From: Loxodes magnus
Taxonomy: Eukaryota; Ciliophora; Karyorelictea; Loxodida; Loxodidae
Assembly: GCA_946699065.1 (NCBI GenBank)
Contig: CAMPDV010001753.1
Span: 1 to 64,000 of the forward strand
DNA: 64,000 nt
Reading direction: 5' to 3'
Position 1 is the stretch's first letter. Each line of letters begins with the position of its first letter. Made by a program: the position numbers and the translations under genes. This document shows, one piece after another, positions 1 to 12,900 of the stretch. The notes beneath the pieces are model-generated. The model was not told the DNA's origin, did no database searches, and saw nothing but the letters and a program-made list of their open reading frames with translations.

Positions 1-667
1 TTAAATAGAAGTAATTAAAATTAATTGAATTTACATTTTAAATAATATATTAAGATTCATATTAGAAAGTTAAAAATGATCCTAATATATTTCTATTAAA
101 GTAAGTTATTAAATAGAATATAAACATTATAGAGATTTATAAAACATTTATATTTTATAAAAAAACTATTATTTTGCTTTGAAACTAAAACGGAGATAAA
201 ACAATAAATATTTCTTAAATAATATAAGTTTTAATATCTTTGTTATGCTTTATAATTTAAATTACAGCAAATAGTAAATATAAGCTTTTAATTTATTTAC
301 TTAGTAATTAATCTAAAATTATAATAATAAATCCATATTAAATTCTAAAAAGCAAGATTATTAGAAAGCTAGAAATTAAATAGATTTAAATATAAAGAAA
401 ATAATTCCCTGCTATATAAAATAATGGAATTTTATAAATTTATATATATCTTATATTTAATTTAACTTATGGAAAAATATTGTTAGAATAAGAATAAGAT
501 AGTAACTATTATTTTAGAAAATATTCAATTATAAACTATTAAATTATTTAAATTAATATAATAGGCATAAATTTTAAAGTTAAACTTAAGCATTATAACA
601 AGGATAATTAGCAGTTATAAATAGATATAAAGCAAAATAAGGTAAGTAAATATTATTATTTTAGGTT

Positions 668-1124
668 TAAATAAATAAATTTGATTTTAATCTCTTTCCA
701 TATCTCAATAAATGTCCATTTCTTCAAGTAAATCTTCAGGTAATAGAAATTTTTCTCTTATTAGTTGAATATCTTCATCATTTTCCTCTAAATTATCTCT
801 TGTTCTTCTGTCTTCTATCTATTTACGCTTTATTAGAATTTTATTGCAAACTTTCTTTATTTTTTCTTACATATCTTACTAATTTCACTTTTAATTCTTT
901 TCTTCTTAATCAATCTTTTAAAAAAGCGTAGAAATTATTCTTTTCCTCCTCTATAGTATTTTCCTATTTCTTCTTCTATTCTATTTTTTTTCTTTATATC
1001 CTTTTTTCTAGTATTTTCATATAATCTTTTATTATTAAGCCAGCTTAAGATCATTTTTACTCTTCTTAGGTTCAAATGAATTTCTCGAATTTGGCTGTTC
1101 CTCATATTATATAAAAAAGTTCCT
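668..1124 (-). pseudogene. LINE-2 ORF2 3' fragment
   Basis: Read on the minus strand, this matches 58965-59455, the C-terminal end of a LINE-2 ORF2, closely over its whole length. It is 5'-truncated near 1124, as expected for abortive target-primed reverse transcription. The last codons (reading IY then TGA at 705-707) agree with the other copy (TGA at 59038-59040), followed by a short remnant of the shared LINE tail ending in AAATTTATTTATTT. No catalytic domain remains. Its absence from the right arm of the duplication shows it inserted after the arms split. Confidence 0.7.
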
Positions 1125-2123
1125 TAATAAATTATTAATATTTTATTAATATTTAGGTTAAATAAAGCAATATTAGGAAAGGATTTCTTGATATTTGAAG
1201 GAATTAATGAATTAGTGGTAAAATAAAAGATTTTTGGAATAGTTTAAAATAGTTAATTAATATCTTTAATATAAAAATAAAAAATGTTCTAAAGTTAAAG
1301 AATATTTAAGTTAAATTAATTAGATCTAAAAATATAATTAATATCATTTAATTAAAATAATTTATACTTTCTAGAAATAAGAATCTAGCCAAATTACTTA
1401 ACAGATAAATAAGTTCTAATAAATTATTTCTTTATTTAGTAATTTCCTTATAATTAGTATTAATATTTAAAAGTTTAAAATAATTAGGCTTTTTCAAGTG
1501 AATTAAAATTAAGTAATGCATGCTATTATTTTAAGCATTCAATCTTTTAAAATAGATAAAAATATAAAATTCTGAAATTTAAATAAGCTAACATATATTT
1601 TTAAGAAAATCGCTAAGCAAAATATGCAAAGCTCTAGTAAAAACTAAAAATAAAAAGATTAAAAAAGACACTAAATTATGAAATTATTTAGAAGGAATTA
1701 ATAATTAAAATTTTAATTCATAAGAAAAATGAGAAATTTCCAACTTTGCTATTAAATAAACAAAGAACATTAATTATAACTTAATTAAATTAAAAAGATG
1801 TGTGATATAAGTACTTTATTATTTAATATAAAAATTAAAAATGTTACAACTTCTATTTTCACAACTAACTAATTTTTATAGAAATCATAAGTGAAATTTG
1901 TAACTTATAATATGAAAATTTTCGGAAATATTTATCTTAAAAATATCATTAATAATATATTAAAGTTATATAAAATAAAACCTATTTGTCAACAGTTATA
2001 TATTATCTAAGAAAGGAATAAAATAATATTAAAACTAATTAATTTTATTTAATTAAATAAATTTTATAATTTATTTAATTAAGTTTAAACTAAAATATTT
2101 TAATAATAAATCTATAAAATAAA
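1125..2123. other. AT-rich spacer of the duplication
   Basis: No gene is visible. The sequence is homologous to 36840-37480 and 38585-38910 in the other arm. The last 300 bases before the membrane-protein gene are shared by copies A and D and may include its promoter, but no specific element can be named. Confidence 0.5.
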
Positions 2124-4313
2124 ATTAATGGACTTACTAATTTCTTTGATATTTATCCAATTATTATTAATTTCTCATACAAGAGATAAAAAGGATTTCA
2201 TTCACTCTTAGGAATTATTTTGTCCATTTGTACTTATTTACTCTTTATACTATCTTTCATAAATATGGGATAAGATATGATACTCAAAAATAATCCAAGT
2301 GTCATTACTTAAACGATTAAATAAGATAAACGTCCTTGGCAATGAATCGGAATAAACAATTACACTTTTGCTTTCTTATTTACAAATGCTACCAATAATA
2401 TTATAGTTCCTCCTTCTTTTTTTATGATAGAAACTGGATATACTAAAGTTAATACTTCGGATTCTTTTAGTGACACATTTCTAACAACTTAATGTAATGA
2501 AAGTTTTTACTAAGGTTTTGAAGAGTAATTCAATAAAACTTTTCTGAATTATTAACAATCCACATGCTTCGCTTTAAATTCTTTTGAAATAGGAGGATGA
2601 TGAACTGAAATCAACATGAGCAGCATATGAATATAAGTTAAAGTGTGTAAAAACGAAACAAATTCAGAAATAAAATGTGCTCCAATAGATAAGATTGAGG
2701 AGTTAATCGCTAATTAACTATATTTAAATGTTTTATTCTCTGATAAAATAGTTGATGTCACTAATTACGAAAATCCAATTAAGAACATACTTAACACGTA
2801 TTATTGATCTCTAGATTTATATCAGAGTAAATATGCTTCCATTTTATTCAAACCTTTAGAAATAATAACAGATGATGGATTTTTGTTGGAGAATTAATAA
2901 ACGATTAAAGATGTCTTAATTGAAAAAACCTAAGTAGAAGCTATTTCAAATTAAAATTTACAATCTTCTTCCGTCTTTTTTCTTGAATTATATTCTTCTG
3001 ATAGCATACTTTAATATAAGAGACGATATAAAAAGGTTTAAGATGTGGTATCTTAAATAGGAGGTGTACTTAACATAATAATACTTTTAAGTTAAATTCT
3101 TGTAATAATATATTCTAAATATGCTTTCACATATAACTTTATAAATGATATCTTTGAATTTGAAGGTCTCTAAGAAAATATAGATTAAAGCTTAAAAGTA
3201 AAAAATAAACTGAATTAAAATACCTAGAATCAACAAACTTAAATTAATAATAATGAGAAAGAATCTAAGAGTTATTCTAAAGTGATCTAAATCTCTCAAT
3301 AACAAGAGTAAGATTGGAAAAAGGAACGAAAAAAGAAAACTAAAAGTAAATTACCTTAAATTACTCCTGAAAATAATTAAAATTAATTTATAAAAGAAGA
3401 ATAAAATGACATTTAAGAATAAGAAATTGGAATTCGATAGTTTATTAATAACTATTTAAGAAATAAATAAACTTAGATTATTGAGTCTAAGAATTATTTA
3501 GTTGACAAAAAATCCACTGCTAGTAATTTGAAAAATTTAAATTAAAATCCTACAAAGGAAAAAAATCCTAAAGAATAAATTAAATTTAAATTAAAATCGA
3601 TTTCATGCTAAAATGTAATTTCTTAACAAGAAATGGAAATATTTTCTAATACTTTAAACGAAAGTAATACTTAAGATCAAGAAGAAAATATTCAAGAATC
3701 TTAAGATAAAGAAAATATTGATTCTTTCAAGAATTTAGAACCTTTATAAACATCTAAGAGCTAAATAAATCTTCACATGTCTAGCGAATAAAAGAGTTAA
3801 TACTTTTAGTAAAAAGTAAAATAGAAAGATCATTTTAAAATTAACTTTTTCTAATTCTACTTTTATAAATTTCTTGGTCTCTTCAAAAAGAATTAACCTT
3901 TATTTTTAAATAAAAACCAGAAAAAACTTTTACTCTTAGAAAAAGCTAATGATACAATTCAAGATTATTTGTAAGCTGATTTTTTAGTAAAAAAGTTGAT
4001 AGAACTTGAGTAACTGAAAGCTATAATCTTCAATGAAGATTAGTTAACAGTTTTTAATTATGTCTCTAAACCTAAAATAAAGTTAAGTGAGATAAAATCG
4101 TAAGATAACTTCAATTTTGCGCTAACTCCTTCTTTAAAGCCGAATAAAAACTTTAAGTTCGAGAATAGTTAAGTTAATAAAGAACTAGATAAAGTAATAG
4201 AATTTTGTAGTTAAGTACTTAATAATGAAAGAGAAGATCCAAGAGACTTAAAGTTTTTTAATTTAATAGATGAATAGATTCTGAAGTATGTGGAGATGCA
4301 AAAGAGAGATTGA
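2124..4313 (+). CDS. Two-pass membrane protein, copy A (start codon lost)
   Basis: This is the first of five copies of a roughly 729-codon gene. The frame is continuous from 2124 to a TGA at 4311-4313 if TAA and TAG are glutamine and internal TGA is tryptophan. The codon aligned with the ATG of copies B, D and E is ATT here, and no upstream ATG exists in frame, so this copy may be silent or start further in. The predicted protein has a hydrophobic segment at about residues 28-46, then a roughly 260-residue lumenal or extracellular part with paired cysteines and N-E-T glycosylation-type sites. A second hydrophobic segment follows at about 315-333, then a charged glutamine-rich tail and a conserved C-terminal block (FLVKKLIELE). 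It resembles the large ciliate families annotated simply as transmembrane proteins; the function is unknown. In-frame TGA occurs at 2343, 2598, 2601 and 2805. Confidence 0.7.
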
Positions 4314-4488
4314 TAAGAGATTATTTTAATTTACTCAGTTAAAAATATGCTATTACAAAGAAATGTTATATAACATTATTTCTCTATCATAATAAAGAAT
4401 AATTGATTAATTTTAAATTTATTTTTAAATTAGTAATTTTTTATATTTTTTTACTTTAGTTTCCATTTATCTTTCAAAACGCGTAAAT

Positions 4489-4986
4489 ATGGAAAAGGGC
4501 ATTCGCAGAGATTTTCTCACAGATCCCAAAATGCTGAGACTATCAGCATCTTAGGAAGGATAGGATATGAAAAGAGCTCTAGAAAAATAATTCACTAAAT
4601 AGTGATCCGCCTCTTAAAAGAAGTCTAGAACTAAGAATATTATTCACTCGGAAATCTCTGACTTTACTGTGGAACAGCAGGCAAGCTATGAATAACTTAT
4701 TAAAGTAGTGTAAAGCCACCAGGAAGAGGTTAAATTTAAATAAATAAATAATAAATCTCTAATGGATAAACTATAGTCAGCAGAAAAATTGAATTTAGAC
4801 TAAAGTTCTAAGAAAGGGAACTTAATGCCTTCTAAAGCCTATTAAAACAATTAATCTTAAAATAAGCAATAATTAAAAAAGGATCTAATAGAAAAATAGA
4901 TGAAATAATAGAAATTAAAGAAAAAAAATTAAATTTCTCAAAAAAGCAAAGGATTAATGATGATAATAGAGGAAGATAAGATTTGA
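4489..4986 (+). CDS. Retrotransposon ORF1 (Gag-like), N-terminal part
   Basis: An ATG at 4489 opens a frame of 166 codons that contains one in-frame TGA (4603). The start (MEKGIRRDF) resembles those of the ORF1 at 61569 (MAEGFKSGF) and the fragment at 61705 (MPGFKEGF). A coiled-coil block (YEQLIKVVQSHQEEVK) matches QFIKVVLNLQEEVKRLKKDN in the 61.6-kb ORF1 and a similar block at 24.7 kb. A lysine- and glutamine-rich coil continues in other frames to about 5220, but no zinc knuckle is found. The start of this region is clearly richer in GC than its surroundings. I read it as a 3'-truncated or decayed nucleic-acid-binding ORF1 of a non-LTR element. Confidence 0.6.
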
Positions 4987-5639
4987 CTAACGAAAAATAG
5001 AAAAAGTTAATAAATGATATTACTGTAATTAAAGAGCATAACAATGAAGAAGACATAAGTAATTTATTAACTTTATATTAGAATATTAGAAAAAGCAAAA
5101 TAAAAACAAGAAAACAAGAAAAAATGAAAAGATAGAAGTAAATGTCCAAAATATTGAGTCTTTAAGCAAGTTGAATGTTTTATCTTCATCTTAATCTTAA
5201 AAAATGTTTGTTTAATTTTTTATTAAAAAACTAAAATTTCATTACTACTTTTAATTAAAAAAAGATGTAAATTCCTTATTAATATTTTAAATTAATTTGA
5301 TTGAAAGGTTTATTAAATTTATTGTTTAAATTATAATTAAAATTTGTATTTAAAAGATAATTTAATTCTTATTATAAAAATGTTAATTAATCTTATTTTA
5401 AAGTATTTTTCTCTATTATTTTAGAGTTTAAAATAAAATTATTTTAAAGCGTTTATATTTCTAATTTCCAAATATTTTATATATAATTTTTATAATTTTA
5501 GTATTTAATTTAATTATAAAAATAACTATTAAAGCAAATTATATTTTTAAGATAGTTTTTTTATTAATTGCATTAAATTATAATATAAATTATTTATACT
5601 AGTCTCTAAATTAATTGGCTTAGAAAATTAAGCAGAGAA
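4987..5639. other. Decayed ORF1 remainder and AT-rich spacer
   Basis: Up to about 5220 the plus strand still looks like degraded lysine-rich coiled-coil coding sequence. From there to 5639 the sequence is AT-rich and I see nothing in it. Confidence 0.4.
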
Positions 5640-6255
5640 ATAATGAAGGGCATGTAGAAATTTTATAAACAACAAGAAAAATCAAATTATTTATTTTGAA
5701 GGTAAAGCTTTGATAAAACCTGTTGAGATATAAGAATTTAAGAATTAAGCTGATTGAAACTATAAAATTAACCAGATTGAATGAAGAAAATAATCTATAA
5801 GTTTGAAGAAAGCTTTTAGAATAAAAGAGAAAAGATCAGAAAACTAATGAACAACATCGAAGATTTAAATAATAAATGAGTAATATTTATCTGGTAATTA
5901 ATCTAAAATAACTTAATTAAAGAATAGTAACTATATTAGCAATTACTACCCAAATTTAATTAAGAATAAAGCATAGCTATAGAAAATGAAAAATTTAAAT
6001 TAATTTATCAAGAAATAAAAAAGATGAAAAAATTGACGAAAATTTACAATAGAGAATAAACTTATTAGAAAATAACTATTTCAGAATAATATCAAGGAAA
6101 AAAGAACAAAAACTGCCATAACTACAATTAAATTTACCATATTTTATAGCAATAACGAATCTGGAAGGAATTAAAGAAAAATGAAAGGCAAAGAACTTGA
6201 AGGAATATGAATAAACTCTGAATAACTGAAAATGGAGTTTATAACAAGAAAATTA
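5640..6255 (+). pseudogene. ORF1 of X type, decayed
   Basis: The plus strand carries the X-type ORF1 signature KIRKLMNNIEDLNN (near 5830-5880), which matches RIRELMNNIEDQNN in the intact copy at 22.4-23.2 kb. A degenerate zinc knuckle follows near 6110: the first Cys and the His are kept and the other cysteines are lost. Next comes the block RTWRNMNKLWITENGVY, in which both tryptophans are written TGA, as in the other copies. Frameshifts separate these parts. The 290-bp GC-rich element begins directly afterwards. Confidence 0.55.
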
Positions 6256-6550
6256 ATAATTGAAAAGATGGAGGGAGCTGATATTGGCCTTCTTGACTAC
6301 ACTTTCTGGTTTTATGGTTAGGAACAAATTCCTTTCCTAAATCCCTGACAGAATCATTTTCTGAAAGAAACGCTGCTTTTGTGATTATCTGCTCTTGGTA
6401 GGGGCTTGAAGTCTGGTTGCTCATAGCGATGGAGCTGCTTAGCAGCTGTGCCTGGAGCACAACAGGATATCCCTGTTATTCCTTAAAAAGAGAGCGTTGT
6501 GTGGTCTAATCGGAAAGGAGTTTCTGGTCCCAAGAACTCTTTTAGTTAAA
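6256..6550. repeat. 290-bp GC-rich interspersed element, copy 1
   Basis: One of three copies (6256, 32056, 36284), all in the same orientation in this window. Each runs from AAAAGATGG..GGGAGCT to ..CTTTTTTAGTT and is near 45-50 percent GC in a genome of roughly 22 percent. It contains several short inverted repeats, for example GCTGCT..AGCAGC around 6425-6450. On the minus strand all three copies keep an ATG followed by similar codons (MSNQTSSPYQEQIITK here; MSSQASSPYQERIISK at 32 kb). It may therefore be the 5' end of a minus-strand ORF1 rather than a non-coding element. It is not similar to any RNA gene I know. Confidence 0.65.
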
Positions 6551-6659
6551 ATTAATTAATTAATCAGAGAATTATATCAAAAACTGAAGATAATTATTAG
6601 TGGTAGATTACCAGATATTAACAGACTAATTGATTGCCCTTCTGCTTAAAGGTAAAAGT

Positions 6660-6845
6660 TATTTGATTGTATTAAGTTCTTCTCCTAACTTCTCCCTATC
6701 TTGCATTAAATAAAAAATCTTACTTCTTTCTCCAGATTTTTCCAGTTCATTAGGGGTAAATTCAGTAACTATTTCTTTCAGTTCCTAGAAGCTTATATTT
6801 CGTCAGATGTTACTTCTTATTGAAAAAAAGATGGAAACTAATTAA
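6660..6845 (-). pseudogene. Short retroelement-like ORF fragment
   Basis: The minus strand has an open stretch with protein-like composition, including EIVTEFTPNELEKSGERSK and REKLGEELN. The TP-x-x-L pattern followed by a basic and helical region recalls the N-terminal modules of the LINE-1 frame at 8.85 and 9.75 kb and the fragment at 28.5-28.9 kb. It is too short to assign. Confidence 0.3.
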
Positions 6846-9740
6846 AAATCGCTAATTTAAACTCTTAACGACTCTTCTTTATCTAGCAATAAAGAAGCTA
6901 TGATCTTATAAAAGAAGCATAGGCATATGTTACACCTTCATAAATATAGAATTAGGAAACACTACAACTGAAGTAAATAAAATGAATAGCTAATTTAATA
7001 AGATAAATACTAAAAGAATGTAGCTAATAGACAATAAATACTTTTCTTAGGGTACCACTAAGATAACTTAAATATTCCTTGAAGCGATGTCTCCATTTAA
7101 ACCGTATTTTAAAAGTTGAGAAATATACTTATCAAAAGAAAAGGAATTTTACTGCCTCAGCTTAATAAAAGTGATAATAAATATGTTTAAGAAATGAAAA
7201 TAATAAGGAAAATAATAAAAATATTTAAGATACTAAAAATGTTTTAATTAATCAAATTAAAATAATAGCGGAAATATAGAATATTCCATATTTACTTAAA
7301 GTTTAGAGTATAATCAAGCATAATACTAAAATTAAAATTCAGTAATCTTTTAAACTAAGAGAATTAAGAAAATCTAAATCTAAAAAATCTAAATAATCTT
7401 GAAATCATAAGCATGTAACTTTAAGTTTAACTTATTGAAGTAAAGGATCAAATGTAACCCTAGGAATAAGAGTTTGAAACTAGTAAAAAATAGTTCTTAA
7501 ATTAGATTAAAGAACTTGAATAATAAATATAAAATCTATAAAATAATCCAATTATTCTTAATTAAACATTTCTATCAGCTTAAGAGAATCACGATTAAAC
7601 TAATTAACTGATTATAAGTAAGCATAAAGCAGTAGTAGAATAGTGTAAAATGTGTGTAAATAAAACTTATAAGAAATTAAAAATTAAAATTGAATACTAA
7701 AATCTAAATACTAAAAGTAATAGCAATAGTTGAAATATTATTTATTTATTTTGGAAAGAAGCAAAATAATTCTAAAGAGATAGGAATTTAAACAGATTGT
7801 ATCAATATAATAACTAAACTGCATAAACTGATTAAATTTATTAAATATATTAAATAGATTAATTTTAATAGTAGTTTAGAAGTCAATCATTAGTTAATTA
7901 AAAATCCAGTTAATCTACAGTAATCGTCTAAAATTCTTCGACATATACCAACTCTTATGAATATTTGTATATGTGTTAATCTAGTTTATAGGATATTTTA
8001 AAAGAACTTTGAGCTATATAAAAAATAATTATCTAAATTTGAATACATTTAGTAATTATATTACGAAATCTTAGTAAAAGAAGACTATTGAGCTTGAATT
8101 ATTGGAGGCTAAAGCCCAGAACCAATAGTTGATAATTTAAAAAGAATGATTTATAAATAAAGACTAAACAACTATAAAAACAGCTAATAACTTTAAATAC
8201 TCAGCTAAGAATATAAAATTAGTAGAATTTGAAATAAAACATGGAGCTTCAAGAAGAATTATAATAAAAAGATATAGAATTTCAAATATTGATATATTAA
8301 AAGCATAATGAAGTTGAACAATTAAAAAGTTGTAATATATAATAACTACTAGCCATAGAAAAATGTCATATAGATATATAAAAACAATATTATCTCAAAC
8401 TTTAATAATCACCAGATAATTCTACCTAAACAGAAATACTAAGCTAAAATAAATAAATCTAGACAGATTAAAATCTTTAAATGCAATGCTGAAAATAAAA
8501 TTATCTAGCTAATTAATTTATAATAAGATAAGAAAATTTAAATTTAATTATAACATTGAAAAGTTGAAGTTAACACTAAAAAATTGGAATAAAGTTAAAA
8601 ATGTTGTCAAACGAACTATATAGATATAAATTACTAAAAACTATAATAAACATATCATTAAATTAATATGGAATTTATTTTAAATATCTAGAAATAATTA
8701 AGAAAACTATAACAATTATATTAAGAAAATAAGAATTAAACAAATAATTTATTAAGCAAAAGACTCAACCTTGGAAAAAAGAATAGCAGACTTAGACAAC
8801 TATTATTTAAATCAAAATTGCAACTCAAACTACTAATAACAATTTTAATTAATTCAAGAGGAAACATGAAGAAGATAATAATAATTTTATTCCACCAGCT
8901 AAGCGCTCAGTGAAGTAGAAATTAAATTTGTAAGAGTCTGATAAAATAATAAGAGAATTCAATTTAACGACTCCTTAACTTTAAAATTTTATTAAATAAG
9001 GAACATTAAGAAGAAATTAATATGAAATGAAAAACATAAAAGGAAGATATGTAGAATAAGCATTAAATCATATCTAACAAGAACTTTAAGAAGCTTATTA
9101 ATAAAAAATAAACATTGAAGCTTAATTATAAAACTATTAATATTTAAATCAATAATCTACTGATTAGTGTTTAATGCTATAGAATAAAATTTTATATTTG
9201 AGTAAAGAATTAGAAAAGGAATATTAAAATGGAAATAAGTAATACAGAGTTACAATGAAAATAAAATATCATTTAAGATATATTTATATAAAAGCAAAGA
9301 GAATTAGAAAATAATACAATCATTTATACTAATCAGTTACAAATAAAAAAAATAATTCAAGTTAAAATGCAAACTTAAACGGAAATAAATCCACATAAAA
9401 TTAGTCAAACTTAAGCAGACAATATAGGATATATAAGTTAAAGTTTAATGTTCAAATGCTTCATCTAGTACAATAAAAATTGAATAATAAAATCAATTTT
9501 GCTAGACAAGTTTGCTTGATGAGAATTATATAAAACTCCAGTAATTCTTTCATTAGCTAAATATGAACTTCATTTGTAACAATTAAAAGTTTGAGTAAAA
9601 CTTAAGAAAATAATAAGAAATTAATGAATAATTAATGAAATAATTATTTTATCTAAAAACCAAGCCTTGATAGAAAGATTAAATGAGCTAAACAAACATT
9701 AATTAGGGTGAAAAATAGAATCGCACAGTTATCAAATAAT
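6846..9740 (+). pseudogene. LINE-1 ORF1-like coiled-coil region
   Basis: Long plus-strand open stretches in changing frames lie directly upstream of the LINE-1 ORF2. About 7330-8140, 8240-8790 and 8838-9560 are each open for 180 codons or more with at most a few TGA. All are rich in Q, K, E, L and N with heptad-like spacing (IKELEQQIQNLQNN), as expected of an ORF1 coiled coil. A pair C-x-x-C (KCKMCV region near 7650) could belong to a zinc site, but I see no full CCHC. At least three frame changes are needed, so the copy is dead. The segment 8846-9060 recurs at 9748-9960. Confidence 0.5.
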
Positions 9741-9960
9741 AAAATCCTTTCAAAAGAAAACATGAAGAAGATGGAATTTAAATTCCTCCAGTTAAATGTA
9801 CTATTGAATGAAAAAATGAAAGAGAAAGTGAAAAGATAATACGATAATAAAATTTTCAATCTCCTCAACTATAAAACTTTATCAGACAAAGTTTATGAAG
9901 GAGGAACTAATTTTAAATGAGTAATGTTCAAGGAAGGTATATAGCAATTAATAAAGAATT
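8846..9960 (+). repeat. Internal duplication of a LINE-1 module
   Basis: Two direct copies start near 8846 and 9748, about 900 bases apart. Both encode KRKHEED, then a proline pair with lysine, then PQLQNFI, RRNQ and a GRY motif, in the same order and spacing. The second copy runs on in frame into the endonuclease of ORF2 (ATG at 9917 lies in that frame). The first runs on for 200 codons of coiled coil. This may be two nested elements or a tandem duplication of the ORF2 5' end. Confidence 0.6.
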
Positions 9961-12900
9961 AACTCAAGGCACTATAGATAGTACCTAAAATGTTATTAAA
10001 ATAGACAATAAACTACTAGAATCTTATTCGATTTATGTAATTTACATTTTGATCTAATATTTCCACTAGCATCCTGAGTATAAAAAAGAACTGGTACATC
10101 CTTAAAGAGATTCATAAGGGACTAAATATATTTGCATATATTAGAGAGGACTCCCTGGTGGAGCGCAAGAATCTAAGAAAATAAAAATAGGACATGTAAA
10201 CATAAGTTCAATAGCTAGTAAACAAGAGGCATTATAATAATTCATCCTTGATAATGAATTTGACATTTTTTCAATAAACGAAACATGAACGTAATAAACA
10301 TATTGCCCAATTGTTATAGAGCAATATCATACCTATTACTAAAACACAAATAAACGAGCAGATGGAGTATGTCTATTAGTCAAAAAGTAACTTGATTCTT
10401 GTTAAAATGAAATTAGATTTCTCAAATCTTTATGGACATTTTATAAGCGTGAGGGTTGGAAATTTAATAATCGAATCATGTTATTTGCCTATAAATGAAA
10501 AGTCAAATATTTATAAGGACATTGCATATGAATACCTTAATAATATCATAGATAATAGTGGCCAGAACCCTACTATCCTTTGTGGCGACTTTATTGTCTT
10601 ATTTCCTAACTACGGTAATAATTAATCACAAATCAATAATAATACTTAAAGATTACTAGACTTTATAGAAACAAATGAATTAATAATTTTAAATGATAAT
10701 GAGTCCAATTCATTTATTCATAGAGCGAATAATTAATGATATTGAAATGACTACTTCTTGCAACTTAACATTTAGATTCTGATAATTTCGTTGACTATAA
10801 AGTTATCCAAGATCGGGTTTGCATACTGATCATTTTCCATTAAGTACTGCATTAAATTATAATTTAAAAAGAAGTGAATAAGATTAACAATAACGATTAC
10901 TCTTTAAAATTATAAACTATAGGATTTGGACACGAGAAGCTATTATTAAAATCTATTTTTGGGATAATTTTATCAATTCTAGTAATTTGATTAAAATGAT
11001 GTTGAAAATTAGTACTAATTCATCTGCGATCTTATTAGCTATAATGCTGAGATTGCGCTTGGATCTTAAAATAAAAGGAAAACTATTATCAATTGCCAAG
11101 TTACTCAGTTACGTTATTTTTCAAGCAAAAAAGGATAATATTGCAAATTAAAACGCATTAGCTTATTATGGACGTCATAATTAAGAAGTTACCAAACCTT
11201 ACTAGCTTAAATTTTAAACTTATAAGCGTTATCTTCACAAATTTTGGAAATTAAAAAATAAAAAGCTAAGGAAAAACATAAAGATCTTTACAAAAATGCT
11301 TAAATAATGTTTAAAAAGCTAAAAATCTAATAAACCCTAAAATTCATAATTAGATGAATTTTAACTTTAACTAACAACAGCAATTTATTGAAAATTGGGA
11401 AACTAACGTTTTTGATAAACATTCGAAAATAAGTAAGATAGAATTTGACTTCTCAAATAGAAAAATAGAGGGAATATTTAGAAATAAATCTTTTATCTTA
11501 AATTAGAAGTTAAGTCATTTATAAAATATGCCTCTTTTTACGTGATTTGAAATTAAAAAAATTATATCTTAGCTCGCAAATAATAAAGCTACAGGTAATG
11601 ATGGTCTAAAAACTGAACTTATTAAATATGGAGGTTAAGATTTGCATCAAATTATTGCAAGTTTCATCAATAATATGCTTAGAACATTTAAAATACCTAA
11701 TGCAATGAAAAAAATAAACATTCTTCCGATTTTCAAAAAGGGAAGCAAAAGTAATTGATGTAATTGACGACCTATCGCTTTATTGAACTGTCTACTTAAA
11801 ATTTATGATAAAGCACTAGCATAAAGACTTTATAATTATATTTATGAACGAAACATTTTACATCCAGCCTAATTTGGATTTATTCGTAAACGCTCCACTA
11901 CTTAGAAATTTGAACTATTTAGGCACCTGTACTTGCAGATTTATTCCATGATATTGTTATAAGATATTTAGAAGATAATCAGAAGAAATTAGGATTTCAA
12001 ATATTATCTAAAACTTTCGTAGTACGAGCCTTCGCTGACGATTTAATCCAATTGTTCTCTTCCTAGAAAAATGTCAAAAAATTATTACAAGCTACATCTA
12101 CAGTTTTTGATTGAGTAAAACTTACAATTAATGTAGCCAAATGTGAAGTAATAGAATTCTTGAAAAAAAATCAATGAAAAGAAAGCTAACCTTCTATTAA
12201 TATAAAGATCAACAGGATTCCAATTGCTTAAAAAGATGAAGTTACCTATTTAGGATATTAGTTAGGAATAAAGTAAAATTACAAATTACATTAAACAACA
12301 GTAGCTACCAAATACAGAGTAGCTATTTAAAAAGCTTCTGCAATACTTTCTAAATATGGATTAGTATCCCCTCTCAGCTTCAAAACTCTTTGTAGAACTT
12401 TTATTTTGCCTAAAGTTGAATATAGAAGTGATATTACTCCGTGAGCTACTATTTCTGGAATTAAAGGAATAAAAAGCAAGATAACAAAATCGTAAAGACT
12501 TATCTCAAGATAGGTGTTTAGATCTTAAGAATTCATATTCAATGAGTCATGTTTTATTGACCTAAACTGGCTTCCTTTTACACATATACCAACTAAAAAT
12601 TTAATGCACTTTTATTAAAAATTAATGTAATATAGCAAAGAAAATCCTAACTCAGATACTGCTTTTCTATTAGAAAAATGCACTAAATTTAATTTACCAT
12701 ACTAGAAAAATATAAAGAAATGTATAGATTTGTATAATTTTGACATGTCACATGTTTAGAGTAAGATGGATTTTTATAAACTCACAGAATAAAAAATAAA
12801 ACATAAATTCTTAATGGAATGTCTCTCTAGGAATACACTAATGCCAACAGCAAAAAGAATTATAGACTAAATAGAAAATAATTAAAGTGTATTTCCTGAA

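Larger units (their letters stand above)
1..4313. repeat. Left arm of a long segmental duplication
   Basis: This stretch is homologous, block by block, to 35860-41098. About 55-300 matches 35870-36110, 480-660 matches 36600-36830, 1140-1800 matches 36840-37480, 1830-2120 matches 38585-38910, and the membrane-protein gene matches the one at 38912. A short third copy of the first block lies at 62545-62765. The left arm contains a LINE-2 fragment (668-1124) that the right arm lacks. The right arm contains two insertions missing here. The arms differ at many bases, so the duplication is not recent. Block limits are judged by eye. Confidence 0.75.
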
